NCBI GenBank assembly: GCA_017303715.1
Contig: JAFLBZ010000003.1
Span: 1 to 64,000, forward strand
DNA length: 64,000 nt
Direction: 5' to 3'
Origin: Rhodothermia bacterium
GTDB lineage: Bacteria; Bacteroidota; Rhodothermia; Rhodothermales; UBA2364
This document shows, piece after piece, positions 17,209-27,184 of this stretch (positions are counted from its first letter, which is position 1; each line of letters opens with the position of its first letter). The notes under the pieces are model-generated. The model had not been told where the DNA came from. It saw only the letters and a list, made by a program, of their open reading frames with translations, and made no database searches. The position numbers and the translations under genes are program-made.

Positions 17209-18612
17209 TTATTTTGAATTTGGAATGAGCGACATTTCCGGCTTAATGCGACCTATATAATACTCCAAGACCTGCTTTTGGAATACCAAGCCATACTTTG
17301 CTTGAATTTGTTGGCTTTGCGCCTCCACCAATCCTGCGCGTGCTTGTGTCAATTCGGTTAGTGTAGAAGCACCCAGATTATAGCGGTTCTGTTCGACCTC
17401 TAAGGCTTGCTTCCGAAAATTCACCTGAACCGCCGCCACTTGGAGTTGTTTATCCGCATTTAAATAGTCCAAATGTGCTTGACGGACTTCAGAAGCGACC
17501 GATTGTTCTAAGTTCCGAAGGTCTAAGACCGCATTTTCGGCCTGATAACGTGCCATTTCTAAAGAGCGACGAATTTGGTTGCGGTCATAAATCGTCCAAG
17601 ACAACGTAAAACCCACTCCAAAATTGCGGTTATCCAATAATTGACGGAAAATATTGTCATTCGCACGGCTTGAATATTGTGTACTGACGCTACCGCCCAA
17701 ATTCAGCGTAGGCATTCGATTCGCTCGGATCAAGTCCATATTCATCTGATTGGCCTCGATGGTTGCCTTCTGTGCCTGAATATCCATACGGTTTTGAAGT
17801 GCTGTGCGAATCATCAATTCAACATTATAGTTCTCTTTCAGCAAACTCGCTGTCCCCAAATCTGGAATTTCAAAGTCGTACACCACAAATGGATCTACTT
17901 CTAAGGTTTGGATAAGGCGTGTTTTTGCACGTTCGTAGGCCAATTGCTGGTTCAACAACTGGAGTTCTGCCTGCGCCACCAAGGCTTGTTGTTGGAGTGC
18001 ATCGGACTCCGCACGCACCCCACCGCGAACAAATTGCTGAATGCGTACCAACTGTTGTTTCTGTGCCGCAAGGTTTTCCTCTACCACCCGTATTTGTTCT
18101 TGGTTCCTAATGACGTCTAAATAACCAGAGGCCACAGCAAAGATAATGTTTTCGCGTGCGCGTTGTACCGTCAATTCACTGGCATCGGTTTGGCGCTTGG
18201 CCTGAAGATATGCTGGCGCTTGAGCATTTCCCCCAAATAACAACCGGTTCCAATAGCCTCCTTGCCATAACAACATCCCACCACTCACCGATACGCCGCT
18301 AGAAAGAGAAGGCGAAAAGGAAAAATTGATAGTGGTTTGGTCAAAACTCCGGCCATAACCCGGATTAAGACTGGCACTGGCTTGTGCCGAGGGTAAAAAC
18401 ACATCTAAGGCTTGCGCCTCTGCGACCCGCTGGATAGCAACCGCATTTTCGGCTTTATGAAGGGCTACACTATTGCTTAGTGCTGTTTGGATAGCATTTC
18501 TAAGGGTTAGTTTTTGGGGTGTTTGTGCTGCTACGCCTTCGTAACACACCCACAACACACCAACCCAAGTACAGAACTTTAAAAATTTCATCATAATGGA
18601 AATCACATTCAT
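17209..18612 (-). CDS. TolC-family outer-membrane efflux channel
   Basis: Outer-membrane channel and periplasmic tunnel of a tripartite efflux pump, 467 residues. A signal peptide ends EGVAAQ (the start may be Met8). It is followed by LTLRNAIQTALSNS, the classic first helix of TolC-like proteins. The sequence then has two homologous halves of long helices with short beta strands, for example GSVSTQYSSRANDN and the YNLGASTLTELTQARAGLVEAQ helix. First gene of the operon with adaptor and ATPase, 52 bases before the adaptor start. Specificity cannot be predicted. Confidence 0.87.
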   Translation of the reverse strand: MNVISIMMKFLKFCTWVGVLWVCYEGVAAQTPQKLTLRNAIQTALSNSVALHKAENAVAIQRVAEAQALDVFLPSAQASASLNPGYGRSFDQTTINFSFSPSLSSGVSVSGGMLLWQGGYWNRLLFGGNAQAPAYLQAKRQTDASELTVQRARENIIFAVASGYLDVIRNQEQIRVVEENLAAQKQQLVRIQQFVRGGVRAESDALQQQALVAQAELQLLNQQLAYERAKTRLIQTLEVDPFVVYDFEIPDLGTASLLKENYNVELMIRTALQNRMDIQAQKATIEANQMNMDLIRANRMPTLNLGGSVSTQYSSRANDNIFRQLLDNRNFGVGFTLSWTIYDRNQIRRSLEMARYQAENAVLDLRNLEQSVASEVRQAHLDYLNADKQLQVAAVQVNFRKQALEVEQNRYNLGASTLTELTQARAGLVEAQSQQIQAKYGLVFQKQVLEYYIGRIKPEMSLIPNSK

Positions 18613-18961
18613 GACATCGGAAGGACATTGTTTCTTTACACGAGAACTTTTCCGTTAGGTTACAGATTTACAAACAAAGGTAATACCGAAAACCACACTT
18701 GACACAACCTTCAAGAAAATAACGTTCTTTTGTTATGGTTGTATATGGCCAAGTAAGCCCATACACCCATAATCATCCATGAATAAGCATACACTGCTTG
18801 ATTTTGCACAAATCGCCCAGCACTAAAAACTTATTTGCCCCTTTTTACATCCATCGTGTAGAAACAGACCGAAAGTTCATGGCATCAAGTACCCGTTCAA
18901 TTTTAACTTCTTGGCTAATTAGTTTTTTTCTAATCAAGTTTTTGCACCAAATATTCCTTTC
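18613..18961. other. Divergent promoter region between tolC-like and purQ
   Basis: It separates two divergent operons. A short dyad, ATTAG-T7-CTAAT, lies about 40 bases before purQ. Regulation of purQ cannot be read from this: no purine riboswitch structure was recognised. No tRNA or other RNA gene was seen. Confidence 0.35.
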
Positions 18962-19663
18962 ATGGCTGTTTCGTTTGGTATCGTTGTATTCCCCGGCTCA
19001 AATTGTGATCACGACGCCTACCACAGTATAAAACACCTTTTAAACCAAGAGGCTCATTTTATCTGGCACAAAGATACGTCCCTAAGCAACGTGGATGTTG
19101 TTCTCTTACCGGGTGGCTTTTCTTATGGCGATTATTTACGTAGTGGTGCAATTGCCCGACTTTCGCCCATTATGAAGGCCGTTACTGATTTTGCCGAGGG
19201 CGGCGGTTTGGTCATGGGCATCTGTAATGGCTTTCAGGTGCTTTGTGAGTCCCACCTCTTGCCCGGTGGATTGGGACGTAACCGCGACCTGCGCTTCATT
19301 TGTAAGCCCACCTACTTGCGGACAGAGAACAACCAAACCCCTTTCACGAACCAGCTAACCAAGGGCCAAGTTCTGGATATTCCAATTGCCCACGGAGATG
19401 GGAATTATTATGCCGACGACGAGACAATAGCCCAATTGGAGGCCGAAAATCGGGTGGTTTTTCGGTATGCGACCTCAAAAGGTGAAATTACCGAAGGGGC
19501 AAACCCGAATGGATCTCGTAATAATATTGCCGGCATCATCAATGCGCGTGGGAATGTCCTCGGTATGATGCCCCATCCGGAACGGCATGTAGAACCCCTT
19601 TTAGGATCTGCCGACGGTGCATGGATATTCCGCTCCATCATTCAGTCTTTTGTAGGGATTTGA
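18962..19663 (+). CDS. purQ: Phosphoribosylformylglycinamidine synthase, glutaminase subunit
   Basis: Supplies ammonia from glutamine for the FGAM synthase step of purine synthesis. The 233-residue protein is a class I glutamine amidotransferase: FPGSNCDHD near the start, the [16 protein letters not shown] loop, nucleophile Cys in [10 protein letters not shown] (about residue 86) and the His/Glu pair in [10 protein letters not shown] stand-alone PurQ means the enzyme is the PurL-PurQ-PurS complex type; purL and purS must lie elsewhere. It is followed after two bases by purN and then purH, so three pathway steps are clustered. Confidence 0.96.
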   Translation: MAVSFGIVVFPGSNCDHDAYHSIKHLLNQEAHFIWHKDTSLSNVDVVLLPGGFSYGDYLRSGAIARLSPIMKAVTDFAEGGGLVMGICNGFQVLCESHLLPGGLGRNRDLRFICKPTYLRTENNQTPFTNQLTKGQVLDIPIAHGDGNYYADDETIAQLEAENRVVFRYATSKGEITEGANPNGSRNNIAGIINARGNVLGMMPHPERHVEPLLGSADGAWIFRSIIQSFVGI

Positions 19664-19665
19664 AG

Positions 19666-20319
19666 ATGAACCTTGCGGTTTTTGCCTCCGGCAGTGGCTC
19701 AAACTTCCAAGCCATTGCACAAGCCATTGCAGCAGATAAACTTAAGGCCCGCCTTTGCGTAGTCATCAGCAATGCAGCAACCGCCGGCATACACGAGCGT
19801 GCCAAGCAATACAGCGTACCGTCTTTTACGCTAAACCCCCGCGACTTCACGGAAGAGGCGGTTTATGTGCAAAAATTAATGAATATCCTACAACAATATC
19901 ATGTTGATTTTATTGCACTTGCAGGGTACTTACGCAAGATCCCAACGCCAGTTCTAAGTGCTTTTCCAAACCGGATTTTAAACATTCATCCCTCTTTATT
20001 ACCCGCATTTGGTGGAAAAGGCATGTATGGTCATCGGGTACACGAGGCCGTTCTCGCACATGGCGTCCGCTGGACAGGCGCAACGGTGCATCTTGTGGAT
20101 TCGGAATATGATACGGGGCCTATTGTTTTACAAGAACCCGTACCTGTAAGACAACACGACACCCCCGAAACGCTGGCAGCCCGTGTACTTTTTAAGGAAC
20201 ACCGCCTCTTTCCAGAAGCACTCCAGTTGTTTGTGGAACAACGTGTACACATTACAGAACAGCGAACGACAATTATAGATGGCTCTTTACCCCGTGGCTA
20301 CCACCGACCAAAAACCTAA
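19666..20319 (+). CDS. purN: Phosphoribosylglycinamide formyltransferase
   Basis: Transfers the formyl group of 10-formyl-THF to GAR, the third step of purine synthesis. The ATG at 19666 is chosen: the frame is open from 19621, but the upstream part lies inside purQ and the family begins MNLAVFASGSGSNFQAI. The catalytic Asn and His are in LNIHPSLLPAFGG and the Asp in SEYDTGPI. The protein has 217 residues, slightly longer than many homologues because of a C-terminal tail. It starts two bases after the purQ stop, pointing to translational coupling. Confidence 0.95.
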   Translation: MNLAVFASGSGSNFQAIAQAIAADKLKARLCVVISNAATAGIHERAKQYSVPSFTLNPRDFTEEAVYVQKLMNILQQYHVDFIALAGYLRKIPTPVLSAFPNRILNIHPSLLPAFGGKGMYGHRVHEAVLAHGVRWTGATVHLVDSEYDTGPIVLQEPVPVRQHDTPETLAARVLFKEHRLFPEALQLFVEQRVHITEQRTTIIDGSLPRGYHRPKT

Positions 20320-20477
20320 GCGAATCCATAAAAGCGTTTTCTCCTTTCCGCCTCAACAATTCCTCGTTTTTGAAAGCCTTATCAGGTAAAATCCTCATGC
20401 GATCTTGAAACCAAGTATTCGCTACCAGACACGCTTTTCTCTATCTTACCTTCCGAAAATTTCGTTTGCTACCAAAA

Positions 20478-22079
20478 ATGATCAAACCAAAATCACTTCC
20501 GGCTGTCGAAAACCTACAAACGGTTTCGCGTGCTCTTTTGTCTGTTTCCGATAAAACCGATTTGATTCCATTTGCACAACGCTTGGCGCAATGTGGTATC
20601 GAAATCATTTCTACGGGCGGCACAGCACGCACCCTCCGCGAGGCAGGTCTTCAGGTGAAAGACGTTTCAGAAATCACGGGCTTTCCCGAAATTATGGACG
20701 GACGAGTCAAAACCCTGCACCCCAACATTCATGGAAGTCTTCTGGCTCGGCGCAACAATCCAGACGATTTGGTGCAACTTCGGGGAATAGGTTCTGAGCT
20801 TATAGATTTGGTCGTGGTGAACCTCTATCCGTTCCAGAAAGCGATCTCGCAAGAGGCGATTACAGACGCCTTAGCCATCGAAAATATAGACATTGGTGGC
20901 CCAACCATGATTCGTGCGGCGGCCAAAAATTTCTTCTTTGTTACGGTCGTCACCTCGTCTAAGGATTACGATACGGTCGCACAAATGCTTGAGGAAAACC
21001 ACAACACCCTGCCTTTGGAGTTTCGTCGCCAAATGGCCACAAAAGCCTTTGAGCATACAGCAGCCTATGATACAGCGATTGCGCAGTACTTCATTAAATC
21101 GCACCCCAAGACAGAAGACACCATTTTTGAGCGCCCACTTCAAGTAAATTTGCCCCTTGTTCAAGCCCTTAGATATGGCGAAAATCCACATCAGCGAGCT
21201 GCTTTTTTTGGGCATCCAGACCGCTACTTCAGAAAATTGCATGGCAAAGAATTGTCCTATAACAACCTTTTAGACCTGAGTGCGGCCCTATTCCTCATAG
21301 ATGAGTTTAAAGACGCAAGACCCACAGCGGCTATCCTAAAACACACCAATCCCTGTGGCGTTGGAACCGCCAACGTGCTCTCGGCAGCTTACAAAAAAGC
21401 GTTCTCCACCGACCGCCAGTCTCCTTTTGGGGGGATTGTGGCGGTTAACCGTCCCTTAGACTTGGCAACGGCCCAAGCCATAGACCAGATTTTTACCGAA
21501 ATGGTGATTGCACCGTCTTTCGACGAAGAAGCGCTGGCCTTGTTAAGCAAAAAACAGAATAGGCGCATCATACAAATGAACCAAGCCGCTCGATTTGACC
21601 ACGCGCCGGATATTCGCTCGGTTATTGGGGGCATGTTGGTACAAAGTAGGGATTCGGTCTTGCGCTCTATCGAGGATGCAAAAAAGCATTATGTGGTGGT
21701 GACCGACCGGCAACCCACTAACGCGGAATGGTTGGATTTAGACTTTGCTTGGCGGATTGCAAAACATGTTAAAAGCAATGCGATTGTCTATGCAAAAAAC
21801 GGCATGACCTTGGGCATCGGTGCGGGGCAAATGAGCCGCATAGACGCCTCCGAGGTTGCGGTCATGAAAGGCCAAAAAGAAGCGCTCGACTTTACGGGCT
21901 GTGTTGTGGCCTCCGATGCTTTTTTCCCTTTTGCCGACGGTTTATTGGCCGCAGCAAACGCAGGAGCAACCGCTGCCATCCAACCCGGCGGCTCGATTAG
22001 AGATGAAGAAGTGATTGAGGCCGCAAATCAACAAAATTTAGCGATGGTTTTTACGGCAAAACGTCACTTCCGACATTGA
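20478..22079 (+). CDS. purH: Bifunctional AICAR transformylase / IMP cyclohydrolase
   Basis: Catalyses the last two steps of IMP synthesis. The ATG at 20478 ([10 protein letters not shown]) is preferred over an in-frame TTG at 20466. The N-terminal MGS-like cyclohydrolase domain has [24 protein letters not shown] and [12 protein letters not shown]. The transformylase domain contains [22 protein letters not shown] (catalytic Lys-His) and [14 protein letters not shown], and ends in [16 protein letters not shown]. About 533 residues, normal for PurH. It follows purN after a 158-base gap, on the same strand, probably with its own promoter or as part of the same operon. Confidence 0.96.
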   Translation: MIKPKSLPAVENLQTVSRALLSVSDKTDLIPFAQRLAQCGIEIISTGGTARTLREAGLQVKDVSEITGFPEIMDGRVKTLHPNIHGSLLARRNNPDDLVQLRGIGSELIDLVVVNLYPFQKAISQEAITDALAIENIDIGGPTMIRAAAKNFFFVTVVTSSKDYDTVAQMLEENHNTLPLEFRRQMATKAFEHTAAYDTAIAQYFIKSHPKTEDTIFERPLQVNLPLVQALRYGENPHQRAAFFGHPDRYFRKLHGKELSYNNLLDLSAALFLIDEFKDARPTAAILKHTNPCGVGTANVLSAAYKKAFSTDRQSPFGGIVAVNRPLDLATAQAIDQIFTEMVIAPSFDEEALALLSKKQNRRIIQMNQAARFDHAPDIRSVIGGMLVQSRDSVLRSIEDAKKHYVVVTDRQPTNAEWLDLDFAWRIAKHVKSNAIVYAKNGMTLGIGAGQMSRIDASEVAVMKGQKEALDFTGCVVASDAFFPFADGLLAAANAGATAAIQPGGSIRDEEVIEAANQQNLAMVFTAKRHFRH

Positions 22080-22233
22080 AATTAATTATCTTATATCTTG
22101 ATTAAGTATTCGATTTACCTTGCCCTTTGCCCCTTTAAATGTTGTATCTTGAAGTCTGCATTTGTGCAAGGAAATTCCCCCTGTATCCGATAACACACCC
22201 ACTGTCAACCACCGAACAGATTAATCACGACTC

Positions 22234-23247
22234 ATGGGCATCTTCAGCAGTTTTGCTACCGACGTAGCCATAGATTTGGGTACTGCCAATACCCTAATCT
22301 ACATCCGTGGACGCGGCATCGTCCTCAACGAACCGAGCATTGTAGCGGTCAATCGCAATACGCGCAAAATTGTGGCCATTGGTCACGAGGCGCAACAAAT
22401 GCACGAACGTACCCACAAAGACCTTGAAACCATCCGCCCGCTCAAAGATGGCGTCATTGCAGACTTTGACGTAGCCGAGCAGATGATCAAACGTCTGATC
22501 ATGAAGGTACAAACGAAGTGGTACACCAACATCCGCCGTATGGTGGTGTGCGTACCCAGCGGCATCACCGAGGTGGAAAAACGCGCCGTGCGAGACTCCT
22601 CCGAACATGCCGGCGCACGCCAAGTCTATCTGATAGACGAGCCGATGGCTGCCGCTATTGGGATTGGCTTGGACGTCCACGAGCCGGTCGGGAATATGAT
22701 TGTTGACATCGGGGGAGGAACCACCGAGATCGCCGTAATTGCCCTATCGGGGATTGTTATTGACGAATCTATCCGCTTGGCGGGTGATCAGTTGGACAAT
22801 TCCTTGGTGCAATACTTCCGCCGTAACCACAACCTTTTGATCGGACAACGCACCGCCGAGCGAATCAAGTGCGAAGTGGGTAGCGCCGTAGAGTTGGATC
22901 CCGAATTGGAACTCTCGGTAAAGGGTCGTGACTTGGTGAGCGGTATCCCGAAAATCCGAACCATTTCGTCCGAAGATGTTCGGGAGGCGATTAAAGATCC
23001 GGTAGATCAAATCGTTGCAGCTGTTGTTCGTGCATTAGAGCGCACCCCTCCAGAATTGGGGGCCGATATTCTGGAACGAGGCATTATGCTCACAGGAGGT
23101 GGCGCACTTTTGCGTGGTCTTGATCAGCGCATCCGCCGCCAAGCAGAATTGCCCGCATATGTTGCGGAGGATCCGTTAACCGCTGTGGTTCGTGGAACCG
23201 GAAAAGTACTTGAGAACTTAGAATATTACGAGACCGTCGTAAGTTGA
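22234..23247 (+). CDS. mreB: Rod shape-determining protein, actin-like
   Basis: Cytoplasmic actin homologue that polymerises under the membrane and directs lateral wall synthesis, so the cell is probably rod-shaped. The 337-residue protein has the phosphate-1 motif VAIDLGTANTLIYIRG at the start, VVCVPSGITEVEKRAV, the IVDIGGGTTEIAVI phosphate-2 loop and the adenosine motif LTGGGALLRGLD. Length and motifs are typical. The mreC gene follows 59 bases later. Confidence 0.96.
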   Translation: MGIFSSFATDVAIDLGTANTLIYIRGRGIVLNEPSIVAVNRNTRKIVAIGHEAQQMHERTHKDLETIRPLKDGVIADFDVAEQMIKRLIMKVQTKWYTNIRRMVVCVPSGITEVEKRAVRDSSEHAGARQVYLIDEPMAAAIGIGLDVHEPVGNMIVDIGGGTTEIAVIALSGIVIDESIRLAGDQLDNSLVQYFRRNHNLLIGQRTAERIKCEVGSAVELDPELELSVKGRDLVSGIPKIRTISSEDVREAIKDPVDQIVAAVVRALERTPPELGADILERGIMLTGGGALLRGLDQRIRRQAELPAYVAEDPLTAVVRGTGKVLENLEYYETVVS

Positions 23248-23306
23248 TTTGGTGCGGGATGCTGTTGGGTATCCCGCTCTCCTTTAACCTTTACCGTCGT
23301 TTTACC

Positions 23307-24149
23307 ATGCGTCTTTGGGATCGCATCCGAGACTTTGTCTTTTTAGCGGTCTTGCTTCTTACCTCTCTGACCGTCCTCTTGGGCGTTCAGTATGAGGCAT
23401 TTTTGTCCTTGCGGAGTGCTTCTTTGGAATTTACCTCAAGGGTAGAAAGTGCATTTGCTTGGGTGGGAAGATACGTAAATGCGCTAAATGAAAACGACCA
23501 ACTACGTGCCAATAACCTACGCCTTTCGAGTCGCTTAGCCCGTTTATTGGAAGAAGAAATCGAAAATCAGCGCTTGCGCGGCCTACTCAACCTAAAATCT
23601 AAATGGGCGGAATATCCGCGTGTTGCCGCACAAATTGTATCAAGAGACGTTACCAAGAGCAATAACCTCCTGACCATCAATGTTGGCAGCAACCAAGGCA
23701 TCGAGAAAGGTATGCCAGTCATCAGCGACCGAGGTTTAATTGGTCGTGTGGTATTGGTAAGCCGGAATTATAGTGTCGTGATGCCTTATCTCAATACTAC
23801 GTTTAAGGCCGCTGCCAAAATCCAGCCCCAACAGATTTACGGTATCATCCGATGGGAGGGTAACCGTCCAGATCGCCTTTTATTAGACCATGTTGTCAAA
23901 ACAGAAAAGGTTTCTAAAGGTGATACCATTGTAACGGCTGGTTACACACATGGATTTTACCCCGCAGGTATTCCAATTGGGTATGTTGATTCGACCGCTG
24001 TACGAAAAGGCCAAAACGACTGGCTCATTTACGTCCGACCAATGGTTATGATTTCTCAGACCGAACATGCGTTTGTATTACTCTTTAAACCAGATATAGA
24101 ACAAACCCATCTCCTTCAGAAAGCCGACTCCCTCCTCCAGACCAATTAA
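23307..24149 (+). CDS. mreC: Rod shape-determining protein MreC
   Basis: Bitopic membrane protein linking MreB to the wall synthases in the periplasm. The open frame begins at a TTG overlapping the mreB stop, but the ATG at 23307 (MRLWDRIRDFVFLAVLLL) gives the usual short cytoplasmic N-terminus before the membrane helix and is preferred, for 280 residues. A coiled coil follows (about residues 65-100: LRANNLRLSSRLARLLEEE). The MreC beta domains contain NNLLTINVGSNQGIEKGMPV and GDTIVTAGYTHGFYPAGIPIG, which are diagnostic. The usual mreD, pbp2 and rodA do not follow. Confidence 0.93.
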   Translation: MRLWDRIRDFVFLAVLLLTSLTVLLGVQYEAFLSLRSASLEFTSRVESAFAWVGRYVNALNENDQLRANNLRLSSRLARLLEEEIENQRLRGLLNLKSKWAEYPRVAAQIVSRDVTKSNNLLTINVGSNQGIEKGMPVISDRGLIGRVVLVSRNYSVVMPYLNTTFKAAAKIQPQQIYGIIRWEGNRPDRLLLDHVVKTEKVSKGDTIVTAGYTHGFYPAGIPIGYVDSTAVRKGQNDWLIYVRPMVMISQTEHAFVLLFKPDIEQTHLLQKADSLLQTN

Positions 24150-24160
24150 TTCGTTGGCTG

Positions 24161-24191
24161 TGCTTGTCAATCAAGCGTGCTTGTCAATCAA
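24161..24191. repeat. Two direct copies of a 14-bp sequence
   Basis: TGCTTGTCAATCAA occurs at 24161-24174 and 24178-24191, period 17. It lies between the mreC stop and the next start, in the likely leader of the RemB/Wzi-like gene. A regulator site or a chance duplication. Confidence 0.6.
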
Positions 24192-24249
24192 ACATTCGTT
24201 TTTGCATTTCCTTTGGAAATTGCCGCTATTTCTTTTAAACACGACATGT

Positions 24250-25938
24250 ATGCGTATCTCCATAAAAAGTATTTTCCTCTGCCTGCTTTGGGTCTTTTCC
24301 GTTCAAGCACAAAGTGACGGTTTACTCCAAATCAATGATGAGTTGTCTCAGTTTCTCCAACGGCAACAAACCAATGGCCTTTTGCCAGCGTCCTTTTTAA
24401 ACCACCAGCCCATTTCCGTACTAGAGGCCAAAACAGCCTTACAGACGATACAAGCCCAACAAGAAAAACTCTCCGAGACAGACCGTAAGCTCCTTTCGTT
24501 TTATCTCCATGAGAAACAAGACCCTTCAGCAAAATGGCTCAACAAAAAGTTGCCTTTTTTATACAAAAACAGCCATGACTTTTTGGAGACCAAAGGGGAT
24601 GGTTTTGGCATACAACTAAATCCCATTGCCTACATGGGTGCGGGGCCGGGGATCTTTGAGGAAACAGGCAAGGAGAACACACAAAAAACCGTCTGGCGAC
24701 GGACACTGGGGATTAGAGCCTCAGGCCATATCGGAAAAGGCGTGTTTTTTGAAACCCGCCTCTCCGGAAATGTGGAGCAAGTCCCCTACCCAGATTTAGA
24801 CGGCCATCCACCACGCCATGCCCACTTTTTCTACTATTTAGACTATGCGGGCAGAACCGATAACTACGACTATTTTGACGCGGCAGGCATTGCGGGCTAT
24901 CGCTCCAAACACTTTGAAGTGCGCTTCGGTCGTGATAGCAACCGCTGGACAGATGGGGTAAACAGCCTTTTATTGTCCAATTATCCCTCTAAATACGACC
25001 AGTTACAAATACGCACCACCCTTGGAAAACGTGCTCAATACGTAAACCTGTTCGCCGCATTTGATGATTATTCCAGACCGAGGCTAACCAATGGCATGAT
25101 TCCACGCCGTTTTGCCACATTTCATGAACTCACCCTTCGGATTGCCAATCGCTTGGATGTCTCGGTTTTTGAGAGCGTCGTCTTTTCGCGTCCAAGTGAA
25201 ACCGGAAAAGAGCTATACAATTTTGATTTGACGTACCTTAACCCGATTATTTTTTATCGTTCTGTAGAGCGCGACAGAGGCAGCCCCGATAATGCTTTGG
25301 TTGGAGCGCAACTCGCTTGGCAAACACGAAAAAAAGTCCGGCTGTATGGGCAAGTGATTCTGGATGAGTTTGACGCCAGTGAATTGAAGGCTCAAAATGG
25401 ATACTGGGCGAACAAATACGCTGGTTTATTGGGATTTCATTGGACAGGTTTGCCCAAGACAGACATCCGCATGGAGGCCGCTTCAGCAAGGCCATTTTTG
25501 TATGCGCACTTTAACCCCAGTACAGCATATTTGCACGGAGACGATATCTTAGGGCTACATTCTGGACCAAACTCCAGAACACTTCTGGCCAAGGCTCACC
25601 ACTTGTTCACTGAGCGGTTATATGGCAATCTGACGCTCACCTATGTGCAACGTGGGCGTAACACTGCCGACAAAAATGAGGGCGCAGATCCAACAATTTC
25701 CTATAACAGCACACCACAATTGCCCAGAAGCGATTATGAGAATGAGATGTTGCAAGGGATTCGCGTAAATACCCTATTGGTGGAATCCCGCCTTTCGTAC
25801 AGGGTTTTTAATACTGGTTTTTTTGATGCGGGCGTTATTTTCCAGAAAGAAGAAGACGCCGTTTTAGGAAATAAACAGTATTTACTGCCATTCTTACAAT
25901 ACCGAATTGGCTTGCCCTATTCGTTCCAAAGGTATTGA
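24250..25938 (+). CDS. RemB/Wzi-like outer-membrane barrel protein
   Basis: The ATG at 24250 (MRISIKSIFLCLLWVF) opens a signal peptide ending VQAQ, so about 562 residues; the frame upstream of it lacks family character. The mature part alternates barrel strands and carries the phrase YLNPIIFYRSVERDRGSPDN followed by ALVGAQLAW and GQVILDEF. I associate this phrase with the Bacteroidota RemB / capsule-assembly Wzi family. Wzi is an outer-membrane lectin that holds capsule, and RemB is linked to gliding; either role suits a gene facing a polysaccharide operon. It ends RIGLPYSFQRY, and its last 45 bases overlap the convergent glycosyltransferase gene. Confidence 0.6.
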   Translation: MRISIKSIFLCLLWVFSVQAQSDGLLQINDELSQFLQRQQTNGLLPASFLNHQPISVLEAKTALQTIQAQQEKLSETDRKLLSFYLHEKQDPSAKWLNKKLPFLYKNSHDFLETKGDGFGIQLNPIAYMGAGPGIFEETGKENTQKTVWRRTLGIRASGHIGKGVFFETRLSGNVEQVPYPDLDGHPPRHAHFFYYLDYAGRTDNYDYFDAAGIAGYRSKHFEVRFGRDSNRWTDGVNSLLLSNYPSKYDQLQIRTTLGKRAQYVNLFAAFDDYSRPRLTNGMIPRRFATFHELTLRIANRLDVSVFESVVFSRPSETGKELYNFDLTYLNPIIFYRSVERDRGSPDNALVGAQLAWQTRKKVRLYGQVILDEFDASELKAQNGYWANKYAGLLGFHWTGLPKTDIRMEAASARPFLYAHFNPSTAYLHGDDILGLHSGPNSRTLLAKAHHLFTERLYGNLTLTYVQRGRNTADKNEGADPTISYNSTPQLPRSDYENEMLQGIRVNTLLVESRLSYRVFNTGFFDAGVIFQKEEDAVLGNKQYLLPFLQYRIGLPYSFQRY

Positions 25939-27147
25939 GGGACTTTGATTGGGTAAGAGGGGCTTTCCGGCCACTTGCTCAAAAACACGTTCAAAATTAG
26001 TCACAATGCTCCAAAGGTCTTTCTGCTCAATGGCTTGTCTTGCATTGAGTCCGGCAATTTCTCTTTTGTAGGCATGTTGACTCCACCAGACAATGCGTTC
26101 TACCAGATTTTGGGTACTGAAGGATTCCAAAATGTCCCCCGTTTTGTTTTCCTGAATGAGTCTTGCCACTTCACTTTCCGCAGAACCCATAAAAATTACG
26201 GGACGGCCAACGGCCATGATCCCATACACCTTACTTGGAACCACCAAGCCCAATAGATTAGGGAACATGGTGGCCAAGTGGAGGTCTGCTGCACTAAGGC
26301 TCTCTGCCAAAACCTCTTTAGGCTGGTAAGGCAATAAGAGGACATTAACCAGATTTTGTTCTTGTATAAATTGTTCTATTTGTGCTTTACGTGGCCCGTC
26401 GCCAATCAGGACAAAGTGAATATTGGGATTTTGTTTTTGAAGGATCCGAGCGCTTTCTAATATTTCATCAAACGGATGCGCCAGCCCAAAATTACCCGAA
26501 TACATCACTATAAACTTCTTTCCCAAGTGGTGTAAGCTTCTGAAAGGATTAGACCCGTGTGGAATGGGGTACACTTTTTGGACATCTGTCCAATTCTGAA
26601 TGACAACTATTTTCTCCGACGGAATTCCACGCGCAATAAGACGATCTTTCATACACCGCCCTACGGCGATGATGGCATCTTGATGATTAAGCGCCCAAGT
26701 AGAAAGCCGGCGAAAAAAACGTGCCGTAAAGCCCTCTTTATTAAGTACTTCCAACTCTTCCGCCACTTCGGGATACAAATCTTGGCTCCAATGAATTAAT
26801 TGCGATCCTCTAAACTTTTTTAACAGCACCGCAAAGACATAGTGCATTGGGGGATCGGTAGAGGTGATGACAAGGGCATTTTGGGATAAACGCCACGCTT
26901 TTTTGTACAAATGAGGATACAACCGTAGATAAGACCAAGCACGGGAAACAAGACTTCCCCGCGAAAAGACCAGCTCTCCGCCTACTTTGTGCAGGGACAC
27001 CCCATTTCTATACCCACTAAAGTGCCCATTCGTGGCCAGTACCTCAACCCGATGCCCCTTTTTAGCAAGCGCTTCGGCAAGCTCGGTTAGCAACTGCCCA
27101 ACGGCTTCGGTATCTGGCGCATAAGTTCTATTGATAAACAGAATCAT
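25894..27147 (-). CDS. WbuB-like family 4 glycosyltransferase
   Basis: GT-B sugar transferase of 417 residues, likely adding a sugar to the lipid-linked repeat unit. The N-terminal Rossmann half begins MILFINRTYAPDTEAVGQLL, with AKKGHRVEVLATNG. The C-terminal half has IVMYSGNFGLAHPFDEIL, FVLIGDGPRKAQIE and LVVPSKVYGIMAVGRPVIFMG, a WbuB-type donor site. Last gene of the polysaccharide operon. Its 3' end overlaps the convergent barrel gene by 45 bases, so the extreme C-terminus may be evolving freely. Confidence 0.82.
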   Translation of the reverse strand: MILFINRTYAPDTEAVGQLLTELAEALAKKGHRVEVLATNGHFSGYRNGVSLHKVGGELVFSRGSLVSRAWSYLRLYPHLYKKAWRLSQNALVITSTDPPMHYVFAVLLKKFRGSQLIHWSQDLYPEVAEELEVLNKEGFTARFFRRLSTWALNHQDAIIAVGRCMKDRLIARGIPSEKIVVIQNWTDVQKVYPIPHGSNPFRSLHHLGKKFIVMYSGNFGLAHPFDEILESARILQKQNPNIHFVLIGDGPRKAQIEQFIQEQNLVNVLLLPYQPKEVLAESLSAADLHLATMFPNLLGLVVPSKVYGIMAVGRPVIFMGSAESEVARLIQENKTGDILESFSTQNLVERIVWWSQHAYKREIAGLNARQAIEQKDLWSIVTNFERVFEQVAGKPLLPNQSPSIPLERIGQANSVL

Positions 27148-27184
27148 TCCAAATTCCTACAGTGTTTCAAATTACTACCGTCTT

